A stretch of 64,000 nucleotides of DNA from Paraspadella gotoi (Eukaryota > Chaetognatha): contig CM119264.1 of assembly GCA_051294375.1 (NCBI GenBank), forward strand, positions 11,321,832 through 11,385,831, written 5' to 3'. Below the pieces are notes generated by a model. That model saw only the letters and a list, made by a program, of their open reading frames with translations, was not told the DNA's origin and made no database searches. Below are positions 24,527 through 35,999 of the stretch, piece after piece; position 1 is the first letter of the stretch, and each line of letters starts with the position of its first letter. A program made the translations under genes and the position numbers.

Positions 24527-25205
24527 GTTGCGATGATTCGCATTCTGCGCAGCACGGCGACTGGGCGGTGAGCGACCGTGCACACAATTTTCCGTGACCT
24601 CGCACACAGTTTCGGGAGGCGTGGGCGTTAAACTATGCACGCGAGCGAATTTAGAAATCTTCGCACGTGTGCGCGGGTGACGTGCGGTCAAATTAAATCT
24701 TTTTAAAATGAATATAAAAATATTATAAGTTCGTAAATAGGTTACGAAAACGAAATCATATTAATTATTCGAATTTGATCGGAAAACCGTTCGTGATGTT
24801 CGACGAACGAAGTTGAAATTTGAAGAAAAAAAAAATCGACGGTGATTATTTCAATTTTTGAAAGAAAAAAAAACGTTAACGAGAAAATTGTATTGTTTTA
24901 TTGACTTTTTGTTTACGATTCGAAAAGCGGGAGTGAAATCGTTCGGTGATAAAGCGAAAACAAAATTGGGGAAAGATATTAAAAACGTCAAAGATGAAAT
25001 GTTTATTGCTTTTTAAGTAATACGGAAAGAGAAAGAAGGAAGCGAAAAGAGCCGACCTCTCAAAATTCATGAGATTGGACAACGAGGGGGAAAGTTTTTA
25101 AAGAGGCAAGGACTCGTCTCCAGAGGGATGAAATGGAAACGTATTTAGTTACGACGTAATTTCTTATAATTTTTTTTTCTGAAATAAAATAAACAATTTG
25201 ACAGT

Positions 25206-25243
25206 TAAAACGATAAAACGATAAAACGATAAAACGATAAAAG
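25206..25243 (+). repeat. 8-bp repeat (aaaacgat)4 inside a short duplication
   Basis: Four copies of aaaacgat. They are flanked on both sides by acaatttgaca, which looks like a duplication around the array. Confidence 0.85.
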
Positions 25244-25495
25244 AAACAATTTGACATTCAAAGGATAAATCAATTAAAAACAGGTAAACATTTTTTTTTA
25301 GTCAGATCTGCTTATCAGCAGATTCCGACTCTTTAATCCACTTTGTCGGTTTGTCGGTCGCCGCCCATTATCTTGTCGGTAAGTCACTAAAATCATCTCA
25401 GAATAACGAAAGATGAAATATTTTGCAAAAAAAAATGATGTCCTTCCGTTCCCCCTTAGCTTTAAACTCCAAATAAATTAATAATGGTGAATGAA

Positions 25496-25772
25496 TCGAT
25501 GGATTTGGATGAAATTTTGTGTGTGGGTAGGAAAGTGTGTGATTGAGTTGGAAATCAAGTTTCGATGGAATCGTACGAGTGGAAATGAGTTTAAATGGAA
25601 AAAACTTAGGTCATTTTTACCTGAACCTTTTTGCTAATTTTAACCCATAATTACTGTAATTAATCATAATTGGATGGATAGATTGAGATAAAATTTTGTG
25701 TGTGGGTAGGAAAGTGAGTGATTGAGCAGAATATAAAGTTTCGATGGAATCGAGAAGTGAAAATGAGGTTTG
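25496..25772 (+). repeat. Two direct copies of a dispersed repeat, 180 bp apart
   Basis: Both copies contain aaattttgtgtgtgggtagg, a gtgattgag block, aagtttcgatggaatcg and a tgaaatgag-type end. The first spans about 25496-25600 and the second about 25672-25772. A partial third copy is at 7678-7733. Confidence 0.75.
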
Positions 25773-25798
25773 GCACTTGTATTAACAAAGATATATAA

Positions 25799-25800
<2 letters not shown>

Positions 25801-25836
<36 letters not shown>

Positions 25837-25882
25837 ATCTCATCTCTCGCTCCTTCTTCTTCATCTCTCTCTCTCTCTCCCT
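25801..25882 (+). repeat. (CT)n microsatellite, interrupted
   Basis: CT dinucleotides with cat and cgct interruptions. Confidence 0.95.
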
Positions 25883-26340
25883 TCGGTTATTTTCATGACG
25901 CGGTTCATTGACGTTTAACTGCTTGTTGGCGGCAAAGTAGAGAGGAAAAAAAGACAGTAAATTATTATGCAAATTGAATGGCTGATACACGGGGAAGAGC
26001 AAATTGAGTTTTGAGAAAATAGAAGTCGAAAAGTCTACCCGTAAAAAAAGATTATTTTTTGTCACGTGAAGGAAAAACAAAAGATAAAGCAACAAAATGG
26101 TAAGATGTTCACGATTGAAAAAAAAAAATTTGGGCAAACAGTTGTTACTGTTTTTCAACCTTCATTCGGAGGTGGCATCCATGAAGTGTTTACGGGGAAG
26201 ATGACGGATCTCGGTTATTACGTCCGTATTTTCGCGCTTTTATCGTTTTGAGGGAGGGAATTTGTTTATTTATTTTTTTACGGTCCGTTTTTTATCCGTT
26301 TCTGTCGGTTTTTCACTTTTTTCGGGGTTCAAGTTTAACT

Positions 26341-26412
26341 AATTCGTCGTCGTCGTCGTCGCTCTCGTTTTATTCGTCGTCGTCTTAATCGTCGTTTTGG
26401 TCGTCGTCTTAT
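26341..26412 (+). repeat. (CGT)n-rich patch
   Basis: cgtcgtcgtcgtcg followed by dispersed tcgtcgt words. Confidence 0.8.
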
Positions 26413-26558
26413 TCGTAACGCGCCGTTCGATTCGTCAAGAAATTTAAAAGGAAAAAAAGTTTTGTGAACTCGGATCGATCCTCACAAAATTCAACCCAAA
26501 AAAAAATGAATTATTTTCTTTAACGACATTAAAAGAATTTTTTTTCTCGTTTTTCCAG

Positions 26559-26808
26559 AAACGGTCGTCGCAAATCTGGACGGATGTCTTTTTTAAACCC
26601 CACCCCCCCCGCTTTAAAGAGTGTCTGCTCCGAGAATTTTTTTAAAGAAATGGCTGTGACGTATTGTCTGAAACGTTTTGTCGAAAAAAAAAAAATAACA
26701 TTCCCTTACTCTAAGGGCCTTAGAGAGACTTCGAAAAAGAAAACTACATCAGTCCCTCCAGAAATCAGCAAGTCAAGGGCATATATTTCTCCAGAGCCTG
26801 AGAATCGG
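26559..26808 (+). CDS. Candidate coding exon, unknown product
   Basis: A strong acceptor (ttttttctcgtttttccag ending at 26558) is followed by 250 bp open in one frame. It then reaches a possible donor, ATCG|GTAAAA, or in the same frame the stop TAA at 26809-26811. The translation starts NGRRKSGRMSFLNPTPPALK, passes a lysine-rich centre, and ends with PPEISKSRAYISPEPENR. An internal ATG at 26584 is possible but has no need to be the start. The peptide is hydrophilic and basic, without a membrane segment. I do not recognise the family. The frame contains poly-A codons near 26684-26696, where a length error would break it. Support is splice site plus frame; no homology could be tested. Confidence 0.4.
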
Positions 26809-26939
26809 TAAAACTCGCTGTGTCAGCTGAATTTAATTATTCGCGCGCCTCGAGCCAGCTGTCAAGACAGGGAGGTCAGGGCTTCAAAGACCGGCCGTTT
26901 ACCGTGACGAGTAGAACTTATTCCCGAATATTCTGAGGT

Positions 26940-27050
26940 TAAAAAAAAAAAATGGAGAAGGCGTTTCGTGGTTAAAGTTTAGGTTAAAGATTGGGTTAAA
27001 GATTAACTCTTAAAGGTTAAAGATTAAAGGTTAAACTTAAGGTTTTCCCA
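26940..27050 (+). repeat. Degenerate GGTTAAA heptamer repeat
   Basis: Irregular ggttaaag, ggttaaa and gattaaagg words recur about every 7-14 bp. They resemble a decayed telomere-like or simple heptamer array. Confidence 0.6.
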
Positions 27051-27710
27051 CCGAGGAGGGAGACGCCGGAAACGGGGTCCATAACTATACGGAAGCCGCG
27101 TTACGACGGAGAACTTTATTCCGTGTTTCTCGGAATAAGACTTTAATATGCAAATTCGCTTCCCCCTTTCCCAGATACGAGGAAGGAATAAGACGATAAC
27201 GCCGGCACTTTCCTTTTTTTTTTATGACGGGAGCAATCTCGCTTCGGTTCTACTGCTACTCTTCGATTCTCCCGACTCCGCGGCGCCGGCTGCAGCTGCA
27301 GCTGCGCGGTGCCGGAGATGTCGTTGAATACTGTATCCACGGATGTCGCCGCAGTTACGGCGTGTCTCGAGCCCTAACAAGCTGTTAAGTAGTAGGCTTT
27401 AAACGGCTTGCTCCTGCGCCTGATTAGCTACATTGCGGTCCTTTATATATTGCGCTTTGTGAAGCGTCAGGTATATCTTTTTGCCAAGCCATGCCAAGCA
27501 TCGAGTTGCGGCGCTGGATCTCGGTCCGCAAATAGGGCGAGGGACCGAGAGTGGCGCGGTTTCGTCCCACGTCAACGCAGATTCCCTTCTGTTGCGAAGT
27601 TGAAAACCGGAACACGGCCTAACCTCATCAGTCAGAGGGGGCGCGCCGCGACCGCCGCGTCGTGGCTTATCTCCTGGCTCAACAACCAATTTTTAAAGCG
27701 GAACTAAAAA
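27020..27710. promoter_or_regulatory. CpG-rich, microsatellite-free region
   Basis: Dense CpG, a palindromic tgcagctgcagctgc near 27291-27305, an octamer-like tatgcaaat near 27148 and a TATA-like tttatata near 27442. Both strands have open frames of about 95-100 codons here, so the frames themselves are not informative. A promoter or a GC-rich exon region is possible. Confidence 0.25.
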
Positions 27711-27779
27711 ATGGTTTAGCGTCTAAAGCCCCCCCATCTCTTCTCGGCAACGTTTCACCTTTTCCGCGGTTTTTTTTTT

Positions 27780-28260
27780 TTTGCTTAATATTTTTCTTTA
27801 ATAGATATTTATGAATCACTCTCTGTCCAACGAAGTTCAAAATATAATTTCGCTAATTGGGTTTAATCGTGAAATTCATTAAAAAATATTTAGTGGGAAA
27901 GCTGGTAAAACTAGTTTTTTAAGTAAATTTAGATGAAAATTAAGATTCATTGAATTTAGTTTTATTCAAAAAATGTTTTGCGACGATAACAACATATGGA
28001 AAAAAAGTTTGATAGTAAAAAAAATTATGTAAGTTATTTATCAAAACGTCAAAATAAGATTACTCTTCTAATTTGCTTCAAAATTTTTAATCGTGAAATT
28101 AATGTTAAAAATAAATGGCCCATATATTACATAATTCGAAATAAGTAGTTCTTTTGTTTCAACTGTGATTTCAATGAGAATAAATGATATTTATTGGGTC
28201 CTCTCGTGGTTTTTTTGTTATGAAAAACAAAAGACAAGCACTCGACTGAATTCAGTCTTG
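27780..28260. other. AT-rich, no gene seen
   Basis: A/T runs and short inverted words. Nothing supportable. Confidence 0.35.
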
Positions 28261-28501
28261 CCTCTTGGCACATGCAACTCGACGTGATACAATACAATAT
28301 ACATCGTTGAACAATTTACTTGCCAGATTTTTTTTTATTTTTTATGAAAATCACAGAAACGTTTTAACTGAAATAAAAAAAACAACGGGTCAACTGAAAG
28401 CCTCTGCTGATGATCGGGACAATTACACCAAAGCATGTCCAAAGTCAAGGACAAGATACGTAGCTAATTTATTGAATTAATTTATAATTTTTCGTCTCCA
28501 G

Positions 28502-28653
28502 TGTTTAACCAATTTGAAGAGCACTTGAGCAAAAAAAAAAAGTTGTCGCTGGCACTCTTCGGTTCGCAAAGACATAAAACGAGGGAGGTTATCTTCGACG
28601 GCGAGAAACGCCAACTCGTTTTGAAGACCATAAGGCTCAAGAGGAAGCGCGAT
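28502..28653 (+). CDS. Candidate coding exon, basic peptide
   Basis: An acceptor (taatttttcgtctccag) ends at 28501. The frame TTT AAC CAA TTT from 28504 stays open to a possible donor, CGA|GTAAGC, at 28654. The peptide includes FNQFEEHLSKKKKLSLALFG, then REVIFDGEKRQLVLKTIRLK and a basic end, RKRDR. Its mix of charged and aliphatic residues looks protein-like, unlike the low-complexity frames elsewhere. The donor lacks G at -1. Its phase (one base needed from the previous exon) does not match the end of the candidate at 26808, so direct joining of the two is unlikely. No family recognised. Confidence 0.35.
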
Positions 28654-28811
28654 CGAGTAAGCATCAACGGTTATGGTGCGACTTATGCTGCGTCCATGGT
28701 CCCATTTGTCCTTTTGCGACGACCGAACTTCTCCAACGGATTTCGCCCCCGATGAGGACTCTAATGGGTTCGAGATGAAGGGAGAGCGGGGTGGGAGGAG
28801 GAGAGGAGAGA

Positions 28812-29130
28812 GGAGTAGAGAGAGAGAGAGAAGGAGAGAGAGAGAGAGAAGAGAGAGGGAGGAGAGAGAGAGAGAGAGAAGAGAGAGAAGAGAGAAAGAA
28901 AGAATGAAAAAAAAAACACAAAAAATATGAGGAAAGAAGCGGAAAGAAAAAATAATGATAAAAAAAAGAAAGAAAAGAAAGAAAAAGAAAAAGAAAGAAA
29001 GAAGAAAGAAAAAGAAAGAAAAAAGAAAGAAAGAAAAAAAAGAAAGAAAGAAAGAAAGAAAGAAAGGAAAGAGAGATAGGAGAGATAGAAGAGATAGAGA
29101 ATAGAGAGAGAGAGAGAGAAAAAAGAGAAA
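28812..29130 (+). repeat. (GA)n then (AAAG)n purine tract
   Basis: Imperfect GA at 28812-28890, AAAG-type repeats at about 28970-29065, and GA again to about 29120. Confidence 0.92.
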
Positions 29131-29833
29131 GCGCTTGACGAGATTAATAATTGCGCGTAATAAAGGCTCATGAATCTTAAGTCAATTGCTTAAAATCCCA
29201 TTTTTTGTAAGACTAATGAAACCATCAGCAAAACGCGCGGACCGAAGCCACCGATCCGGCGCAAATAGAAAAGGGGGCCATAATGGTTCGATTGGCAAAC
29301 GGGGACGACGAAGAGCGCCGCCGTGCTCGATCCCCAGTAGGTGGCCGCAAGAAATTTTATTAACCGAGAACGACGCTTTTACTTGTTATTGTTGTCGTCG
29401 CTGGTTCTCTTCATCATTTTCGCCAAGTGACATCTTAAAAGCGTGGAATTAGTCCTTTCAAATCGGCTCTTGGCTTATTCTCGATTTTAAGAAAGAAATT
29501 CTCGTAATTTGCTCGATATATCTGTCAGAAACGATTTTTTTTCTCTCTCTCTCTCTCTTTTATTCTTCTTCAGTTTTTCTTCTTCTTTTTTTAAATTCTG
29601 CGCCTCGAGTCTTTTTCTTCAATGAATACGAAAAATCTTTCTTCATCCTCGCAATTTTCTCATTTTCGTTTTTCCTTTTTTTTCTTCTTTTTAACTTTCT
29701 TTCCTTTTTGTTCTTTTTTCTTTATTCTTTTTTATTCCTTTCCCTTCGCTCTTGGCTCGTAGATCATCTTCTCCAGTTTTTCTCGTTTTTGCAGTAGAGC
29801 GGATTATTTTTATATCAAATATTTGGCAATGCC

Positions 29834-30073
29834 GTAAAGTTTTCTAGAAAACTCTGAAATGTAAAAAATAGGTTCCATGTGCTTAAAGTACAGTTTTTTA
29901 CGACCTAAGGCTGAGGTCGTAAAAAAATAATGCTTTTTAAGTAATTTAATTTCACGATCCTTGTAGTTGTAAGTTTCTTTAATTTTTTTATAATATCAGA
30001 TTATTGAAACTGTACTTTAAGTTAATGGAACCTATTTTTTTACATTTCACAGTTTTCTAGAAAACTTTAGGCT
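29834..30073. mobile_element. MITE-like foldback element, arms about 64 bp
   Basis: The left arm (29834-29899) and the inverted right arm (about 30005-30073) share taaagttttctagaaaact, the block gaaatgtaaaaaataggttc and cttaaagtacagtttt with few mismatches. A second hairpin, acgacct/aggtcgt, lies just inside the left arm (29896-29918). The total of about 240 bp with no ORF fits a non-autonomous DNA transposon. I see no clear target-site duplication. Confidence 0.65.
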
Positions 30074-30318
30074 AAGCGGCGAAGCCTCAGGCGTCCATTT
30101 TAAACTTGTATATTAAGTGATAAAAAGAATTGATCCTTGAGACACTCTATCAAAGCTTCCCAATGATTCCCAGTCGATGATCTTTTTTTCTTTCTCAGGC
30201 AGTAAAACCATTAGGAGTAGATCATCAACTCTAACGAAAGATGACGCTGGCGAAGCGAAGACTCCCACTCGTTGTCTAGGCAACGATTAGGGAGCCAAAA
30301 TCCCAGCTTTAGAGAATG

Positions 30319-30556
<238 letters not shown>

Positions 30557-30786
30557 TAGTCCTCCCACGCCTCATTTTTCCCTCCCCCGTAGCTTGAAAA
30601 GGGGCGAAGGTTATGGAATCTGGGATTGCATTGAGCTTTATTATTTTTTCTCATTTCTTCTCGTTTAGTTCATTTCATCAAATATGCATAAAGTAATTTC
30701 CCGCTCGCCTCCGCGGTTAACGTCTTCTCGGAGCCCAAACTCGTAACAGAGAGAAAAAAGAAAAAAGTAGTCAATCAAAACCGGAA

Positions 30787-30981
30787 ATGGTTCGTGCCTG
30801 TAGAAAAAAAAAACTGTGTTTTTCTATATTAATTCTTTCGATACTTTGTATATTTTTATTATATCCCGAATGTCAACTGTCAACGAAAGTTGCAGCTGTG
30901 AAAGTCGAACTTAATAGGCAATCTGGATTTCGGCTTGAAGAAGAGGAGGAAGAGGAGGAGGAGAAGGAAGAGGAGGGGTAG
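30787..30981 (+). CDS. Candidate first coding exon with signal anchor
   Basis: ATG at 30787 has a good context (gaaATGG), and the frame is closed upstream by TAA at 30718. The 64-codon frame starts MVRACRKKK, a short basic tail, followed by a hydrophobic stretch, LCFSILILSILCIFLLY. A mixed segment ends in a glutamate run encoded by GAG/GAA repeats (about 30940-30976). A basic tail plus one N-terminal membrane segment is typical of type II membrane proteins such as Golgi glycosyltransferases; this is topology only, not a family match. A weak donor (GGG|GTAGGA) lies at 30978, just before the in-frame TAG. It could also be a complete small membrane protein or a chance frame. Confidence 0.4.
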   Translation: MVRACRKKKLCFSILILSILCIFLLYPECQLSTKVAAVKVELNRQSGFRLEEEEEEEEEKEEEG

Positions 30982-31576
30982 GAGGAAGGGGAAACAGAGT
31001 GAGCAGCAGTGTTTGTGTCATGGGCAAAAGGGAGGCGTTGTTTATGGCAGGAGGTGACGGTTATAATTTTTATTTCTGATTTTTTGTTGTTTTTTTTTTC
31101 GTTGGCAGAATTGGTGGCGACGCGACGTGGGCGTCTGTGCTGCCATCTATGAACGGAAATCTAAAAAAAAAATATTTGACTCGACGTCGTGCGAAAACAA
31201 ACGAGATGTTGTTTCCAACATTTTATTTGATCGGACAGAGAAATCATTAAATATTTAAAATTCGGAAATGGAGGTGCTAGCGAATTACGACACGGATGAA
31301 TAGAGTTTAAAGAAATCATTACTCAGAATAATGCAGCTTGTCAGTGTTAAATATAAATCTCTATTTTTATTACAAACAAGACCCAATTCCATTCGTTTCA
31401 TTTCAAGACGCGATAAAATATGAGTCTCCCTCTCGACGCTTGTTTTTTAGAAACGTGAATTAATTCAGCAAAAAAAGTGATTAACGATTATGGGCTCCCA
31501 CTTCCGAGTTAATGACTCTTTTGGGATTCGATTTCGATCAGAAACCTAAATGAATTCGCCCGCCATCTTCGTCCTA

Positions 31577-31605
31577 CTCGTCGTCGTCGTCGTCGTCGTC
31601 GTTGG
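31577..31605 (+). repeat. (CGT)n array
   Basis: Perfect CGT trinucleotides, followed by related gtcatcgttgacg words. Confidence 0.9.
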
Positions 31606-32208
31606 CGTCATCGTTGACGTAGTCGTCTTAATTTTGTCTTCTATGAAGGTACTTAAGATACATTTAAGAATTCATGAAATGAAGCTTCCCCGTTGGAGAA
31701 AAATTTGAAAATTCGTCAACAAACATCAGTTGTCATGTTTTTCAGTCCATCGATACATCAAGCAATCAATTATTCAATAGATCAATGAATCAATCAATAA
31801 TTTACCCGTTTAATCAGTCAATCAAGCATCGCCATCATTAATCCTCGCCCTCAATAACAAAAACAACAACAACAACCACGCCCACAACAATCATCATCAC
31901 CGCCTCGTTTCCCTTTTTTTCATCTCGCCACATCAGTTTTTCATTCTTGTTTAGCCGCTCGACTTTTTTACGGTTGTAAACCGCTGATTTAAGTTGACGG
32001 TCCAAAGAAACTAGAAGCGAAAGCGGGAAGGAAGAGGGGGGGGGAAGACGGAGATTAAAAACGCACGCTCGTCTCGCACGCAGTTTTTTTTTTCTTTTGC
32101 GCGCTCATGAAAACTCGTGCGCCAAAATGGAAAATCGAACTCACGCTCGAACTCGAAGTGGAGAAAAACGGTTAAAACTTACGCTCGACAGATTAAGATT
32201 TTACTTTC

Positions 32209-32340
32209 AGCGACTCAGGAGATATACGCGCTGCCGGGTGAATTCTTTCGCCGCTGGAGGCGCTGCGGCGCAGATTTCGACGCCGCCTTTCCTCACCGGC
32301 GCTGCGAAGATGAAAGTCTTCGTTTACTTCACCTTTAGTA
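32209..32340 (+). CDS. Candidate coding exon, weak
   Basis: An acceptor-like tract (gattttactttcag, ending near 32209) opens a GC-rich segment. One frame reads ATQEIYALPGEFFRRWRRCG and continues to RCEDESLRLLHL and a TAG at 32336-32338. A second frame is also open and runs into the following GAAA microsatellite. With two open frames the coding assignment is uncertain. No family recognised. Confidence 0.22.
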
Positions 32341-32370
32341 GGCGGTGGGAGGAAGTGGAGAAAAATGAAG

Positions 32371-32372
32371 GA

Positions 32373-32456
<84 letters not shown>

Positions 32457-32458
32457 AA
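32371..32458 (+). repeat. (GAAA)n microsatellite
   Basis: A perfect AAAG array, followed by a degenerate A-rich tail to about 32550. Confidence 0.98.
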
Positions 32459-32599
32459 CAAACAAAAAATAAAAAACAAAGAAAGAAAAAAAAGAAAACA
32501 AAAAGGGAGAAAGAAAAAAGAAAGAAATAAAAAAAGAAAGAATGAAAGTGGTAATGAAGAAATTCGAGGCATATACTTAATATTAAGCGGGCCAAATTG

Positions 32600-33180
32600 A
32601 AACACTATTTATAACTTCTAATTCTCTCAAAAAAATTTCTTTTTTTCCTTCTCATTACTAAATCGATTTTCAATGCAACTTTTTGAATTAGTTCATTGGG
32701 TTGTTGCACTGAAGCTTTTAAATATTTATTAATATATAACAAATGACAAAAAATTTTTTACAAATTTATTTTTTAAGAACGGATTCCTATAGAGCTTGAA
32801 AATTAAATTAAAGTTAGTACTACATTTTTTAAAATTTTGACAAGAATTGGTTAAAACAAAAAAAACGTTAAAAAATCATCATCATCATCATCATTGGCTG
32901 AATTTTATGGTTTTTTAAAATTTTTATCAATAAACAAAAAAATTTTAAAAATTTGTATTAATAACCTTTATCTAACTTTTAAAGCTCTATCAGAATCTAT
33001 CAAAAAAAATTGAAAAATTCAAAAAAAATTTTTAACTTTATATAGTAATTAAATAATCTTTAAAGGCTCCGTGCGCTTATTAATGAAATAATTTTTTCAA
33101 ATTATTTTTATTTTCATATTCTCTAACAGTCACTTTACCATTATTTATTTGAGAGAACTTCTAGTTTTTCAACCTGTCCG
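32600..33180. other. AT-rich, no gene seen
   Basis: A/T runs and an (ATC)5 patch near 32877-32893. Nothing supportable. Confidence 0.35.
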
Positions 33181-33217
33181 GCCTAATACTTATCTAGGCG
33201 TAAGTAATTTACTCTTT

Positions 33218-33244
33218 AATAATAATAATAATAATAATAATAAC

Positions 33245-33286
<42 letters not shown>
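33218..33286 (+). repeat. (AAT)n microsatellite
   Basis: About 23 AAT trinucleotides with one aac variant. It is the only substantial AAT array in the window. Confidence 0.98.
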
Positions 33287-33737
33287 TCGCAATTTTCAAG
33301 ATTGCTTATTAAATTAAGAAACTTATTATTATTATACGATGTAACTTTACTCAGGGAAACATCGATGGAAACGAGTGAATGAAACTAAGAAAACTCTCCA
33401 CCATACATTTGAGGCGGCTCTCTCCATTCCATTTAAAAAAAAGCGCCCATTTTCGAGCCACAAGCAAAGATTTAAGAGTCGCTACAACCCGCACGAAATC
33501 CATCATCGGCCGATCTTCGCGACACGAAGGGTTTTTTTTTCCTTATCGCTCACTCGGTCTATTCTCGCGCCCACGCTCTCTCCATTCACAATCACAGCGT
33601 TCACAATCTCCACATTCACAGTCACACGCGCTGCACATCTTTTCTTAGCGAATTTCCCGACCTCGGCCGCAGAGGTCTCGCCGATGTCGGGGTCGAGAGA
33701 TCACGGGGTCTCGGGACATTTGGAAGAAGGCTGGACC

Positions 33738-33896
33738 NNNNNNNNNNNNNNNNNNNNNNNNNNNNNNNNNNNNNNNNNNNNNNNNNNNNNNNNNNNNNNN
33801 NNNNNNNNNNNNNNNNNNNNNNNNNNNNNNNNNNNNNNNNNNNNNNNNNNNNNNNNNNNNNNNNNNNNNNNNNNNNNNNNNNNNNNNNNNNNNNNN
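33738..33896. other. Assembly gap (159 N) followed by (GA)n
   Basis: A GA array resumes directly at 33897-33926, so the gap probably hides a longer dinucleotide run. Confidence 0.97.
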
Positions 33897-33927
<31 letters not shown>

Positions 33928-34435
33928 TCTCCGGAGATTTGGCTTGAGGGTTTTGGTGGCCAGCGATTTGAGTCGAACGTGATAGAGTGGGAAGAAAAAG
34001 AGATAGAGATGGACAAAGACTAAAACAGAGACAGAGTGAGTGAGAGTGGGAGTTTAGGCGAATGAGTCGTGGCGGGAGGATTTGTGTCCTTATGGATTCC
34101 TCGATTATATGAGTAGAAAGAAGAAGATGAAGTCGTGTTTTATTTCAGACTGACTGACTGACTGATCATTGATCGAGAGTCCAGATAGCTCCAGAAGTTA
34201 AGAAGACTCAAGATAGCATAGCTTATTTATCCATTCATAATAATTGTTTATAGTGTTTTTAGGAATTTAATAGACCGATCGTTATTAGCAATTACAAATG
34301 AATAGTTTAAACTTTAAACACGAAAATTGCCGGCAAATTCGGCGCCTGTCCGTCCGTTGTTGTTGTTGTCGTCGTTGTCGCCTTTGACTGCGTTTTCCCC
34401 GCGTGCGGACTCTTAATCTCTGTCCTTGTTTATCT

Positions 34436-34475
34436 CTTTCGTCTTTCGTCTTTCGTCTTTCGTCTTTCGTCTTTC
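34436..34475 (+). repeat. 7-bp repeat (cgtcttt)5
   Basis: Five perfect copies of cgtcttt. Confidence 0.95.
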
Positions 34476-34595
34476 TCCGATTGACATTTGGGGTTCTTCA
34501 TTTCGCGTCGGTTGCTAATAGGTCTGCCATCTCATGTAGTCGTAAAGCGCCAAAGAGGTTATTTTTGGGAAATAAGTACCTGTATACTGGTGACA

Positions 34596-34720
34596 CTATC
34601 TCTCTCTCTTCTCTCTTCTCTCTCTCTTCTCTCTCTCTCTCTCTCTCCTTCCTTCCTCTCTCTCTTCTCCTCTTTCCTTCCTCTCTCTCCCTTCCTCTGC
34701 TTCTTCCTTTCTCTCCTTCT
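34596..34720 (+). repeat. Imperfect (CT)n tract
   Basis: Pyrimidine-only sequence of CT, CTT and CCTT words. Confidence 0.9.
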
Positions 34721-35089
34721 GCCAGTCATTACACGACGTTCTCTCGCTCTTCATTAACCCGCCATTTTCACATTTTCCGTCGACTTTCGACCGCTCGCTT
34801 GTTTAAGAAATAATTCATTTTTAGAATTAAAAGACGGGCCGTGTACGATAAGGTCGTTCCTTCACGAGTTTTTCGTGAAAGAGAGACGTAACAGACACGA
34901 AAACGAACGAAAGACGACTTTAATAAGTCTACTCTCCCGAAAAAGGACGAAGAAAGATCGTTACTTAATTTGCTCCTCACTTCGGTATTACTATCGACCG
35001 TCTCACGGTCAATCAAGAGGCCCGCCGAATAAGGCCAAAGACCTACTCGGAAAAAGGAATTCTCTCTCTCGATCAACTGAGCTACTCAA

Positions 35090-35285
35090 ACAATCTTTCT
35101 CTCTCGCGCATCAGAAGATTACAGTACTGTTCCTCTCTCGCCTCTTACGCCTCCTCTGCTCTCTCTCCCTCTCTGCTCTCTACGTCGTACTCATACATCA
35201 TTCTCTCCGCTCATTTCTCTCTCTACTCTTCTCTCTCTGCTCTTTCTCTCTCTTTTTCTTCATTTTACTCTCTCATCTCTCTCGG

Positions 35286-35336
<51 letters not shown>

Positions 35337-35400
35337 TCTCTCTCGGCACAACGCCATCTCTCTCTCCCGTCTACCTCTCTCTCTCATCTACTACTCATCC
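35090..35400 (+). repeat. (CT)n blocks
   Basis: CT-rich sequence with the cleanest array at 35288-35344. It creates the long S/L-rich + frame here, which I do not call. Confidence 0.92.
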
Positions 35401-35888
35401 TAAGCGCAACGCGTACTTTCCTCCGGTTCTATATTCTTTTAATTCCTCGTGCTCCCGCGTGTTGAGCTTTTCCACCAATCGGATTTTCTCTAGAAATCAT
35501 CCTGGAGAGACAGAGCTCTCTAGCTTCTTGTCCCTCCGCCTCCTTTATTTTCTTTCTCCCTTCGTTTCGGTTGCTTTTACTTCTCTTTTTTCTTTCTTTG
35601 TTACTTCTTTATTTTCCTTCCTCCTTTTCGGTAACTTTTCTTACGTCTTTTTTTCTTATTTCATTTTGTACTATTTTCATCATTATATTTTTAAACTATC
35701 TCTTCCAATGTACACTATGTTTCGCGTATTATATTAACTCATCTATTTGATTCAATAATACATTATGCCATCTTTCTTTCGCTACGTTTTATACTATCGT
35801 CTTTTACTTTTTCTCTCCCATCTTTTACTTCTTCCCTCACGCTTTTTCCTTCAAACTTACTCCAGAGACTTTTCTAGTTCTTGTAGGA

Positions 35889-35894
<6 letters not shown>

Positions 35895-35921
<27 letters not shown>

Positions 35922-35925
35922 ATCT

Positions 35926-35987
<62 letters not shown>

Positions 35988-35990
35988 ATA
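35895..35990 (+). repeat. (CT)n microsatellite, interrupted
   Basis: Three CT blocks separated by catct and tct slips. Confidence 0.96.
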
Positions 35991-35999
35991 TGTATTACC

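Noticed and set aside
35065-35085. tRNA A-box-like tagctcagttg on the minus strand
   Set aside because: No B box, anticodon arm or acceptor stem can be formed around it.
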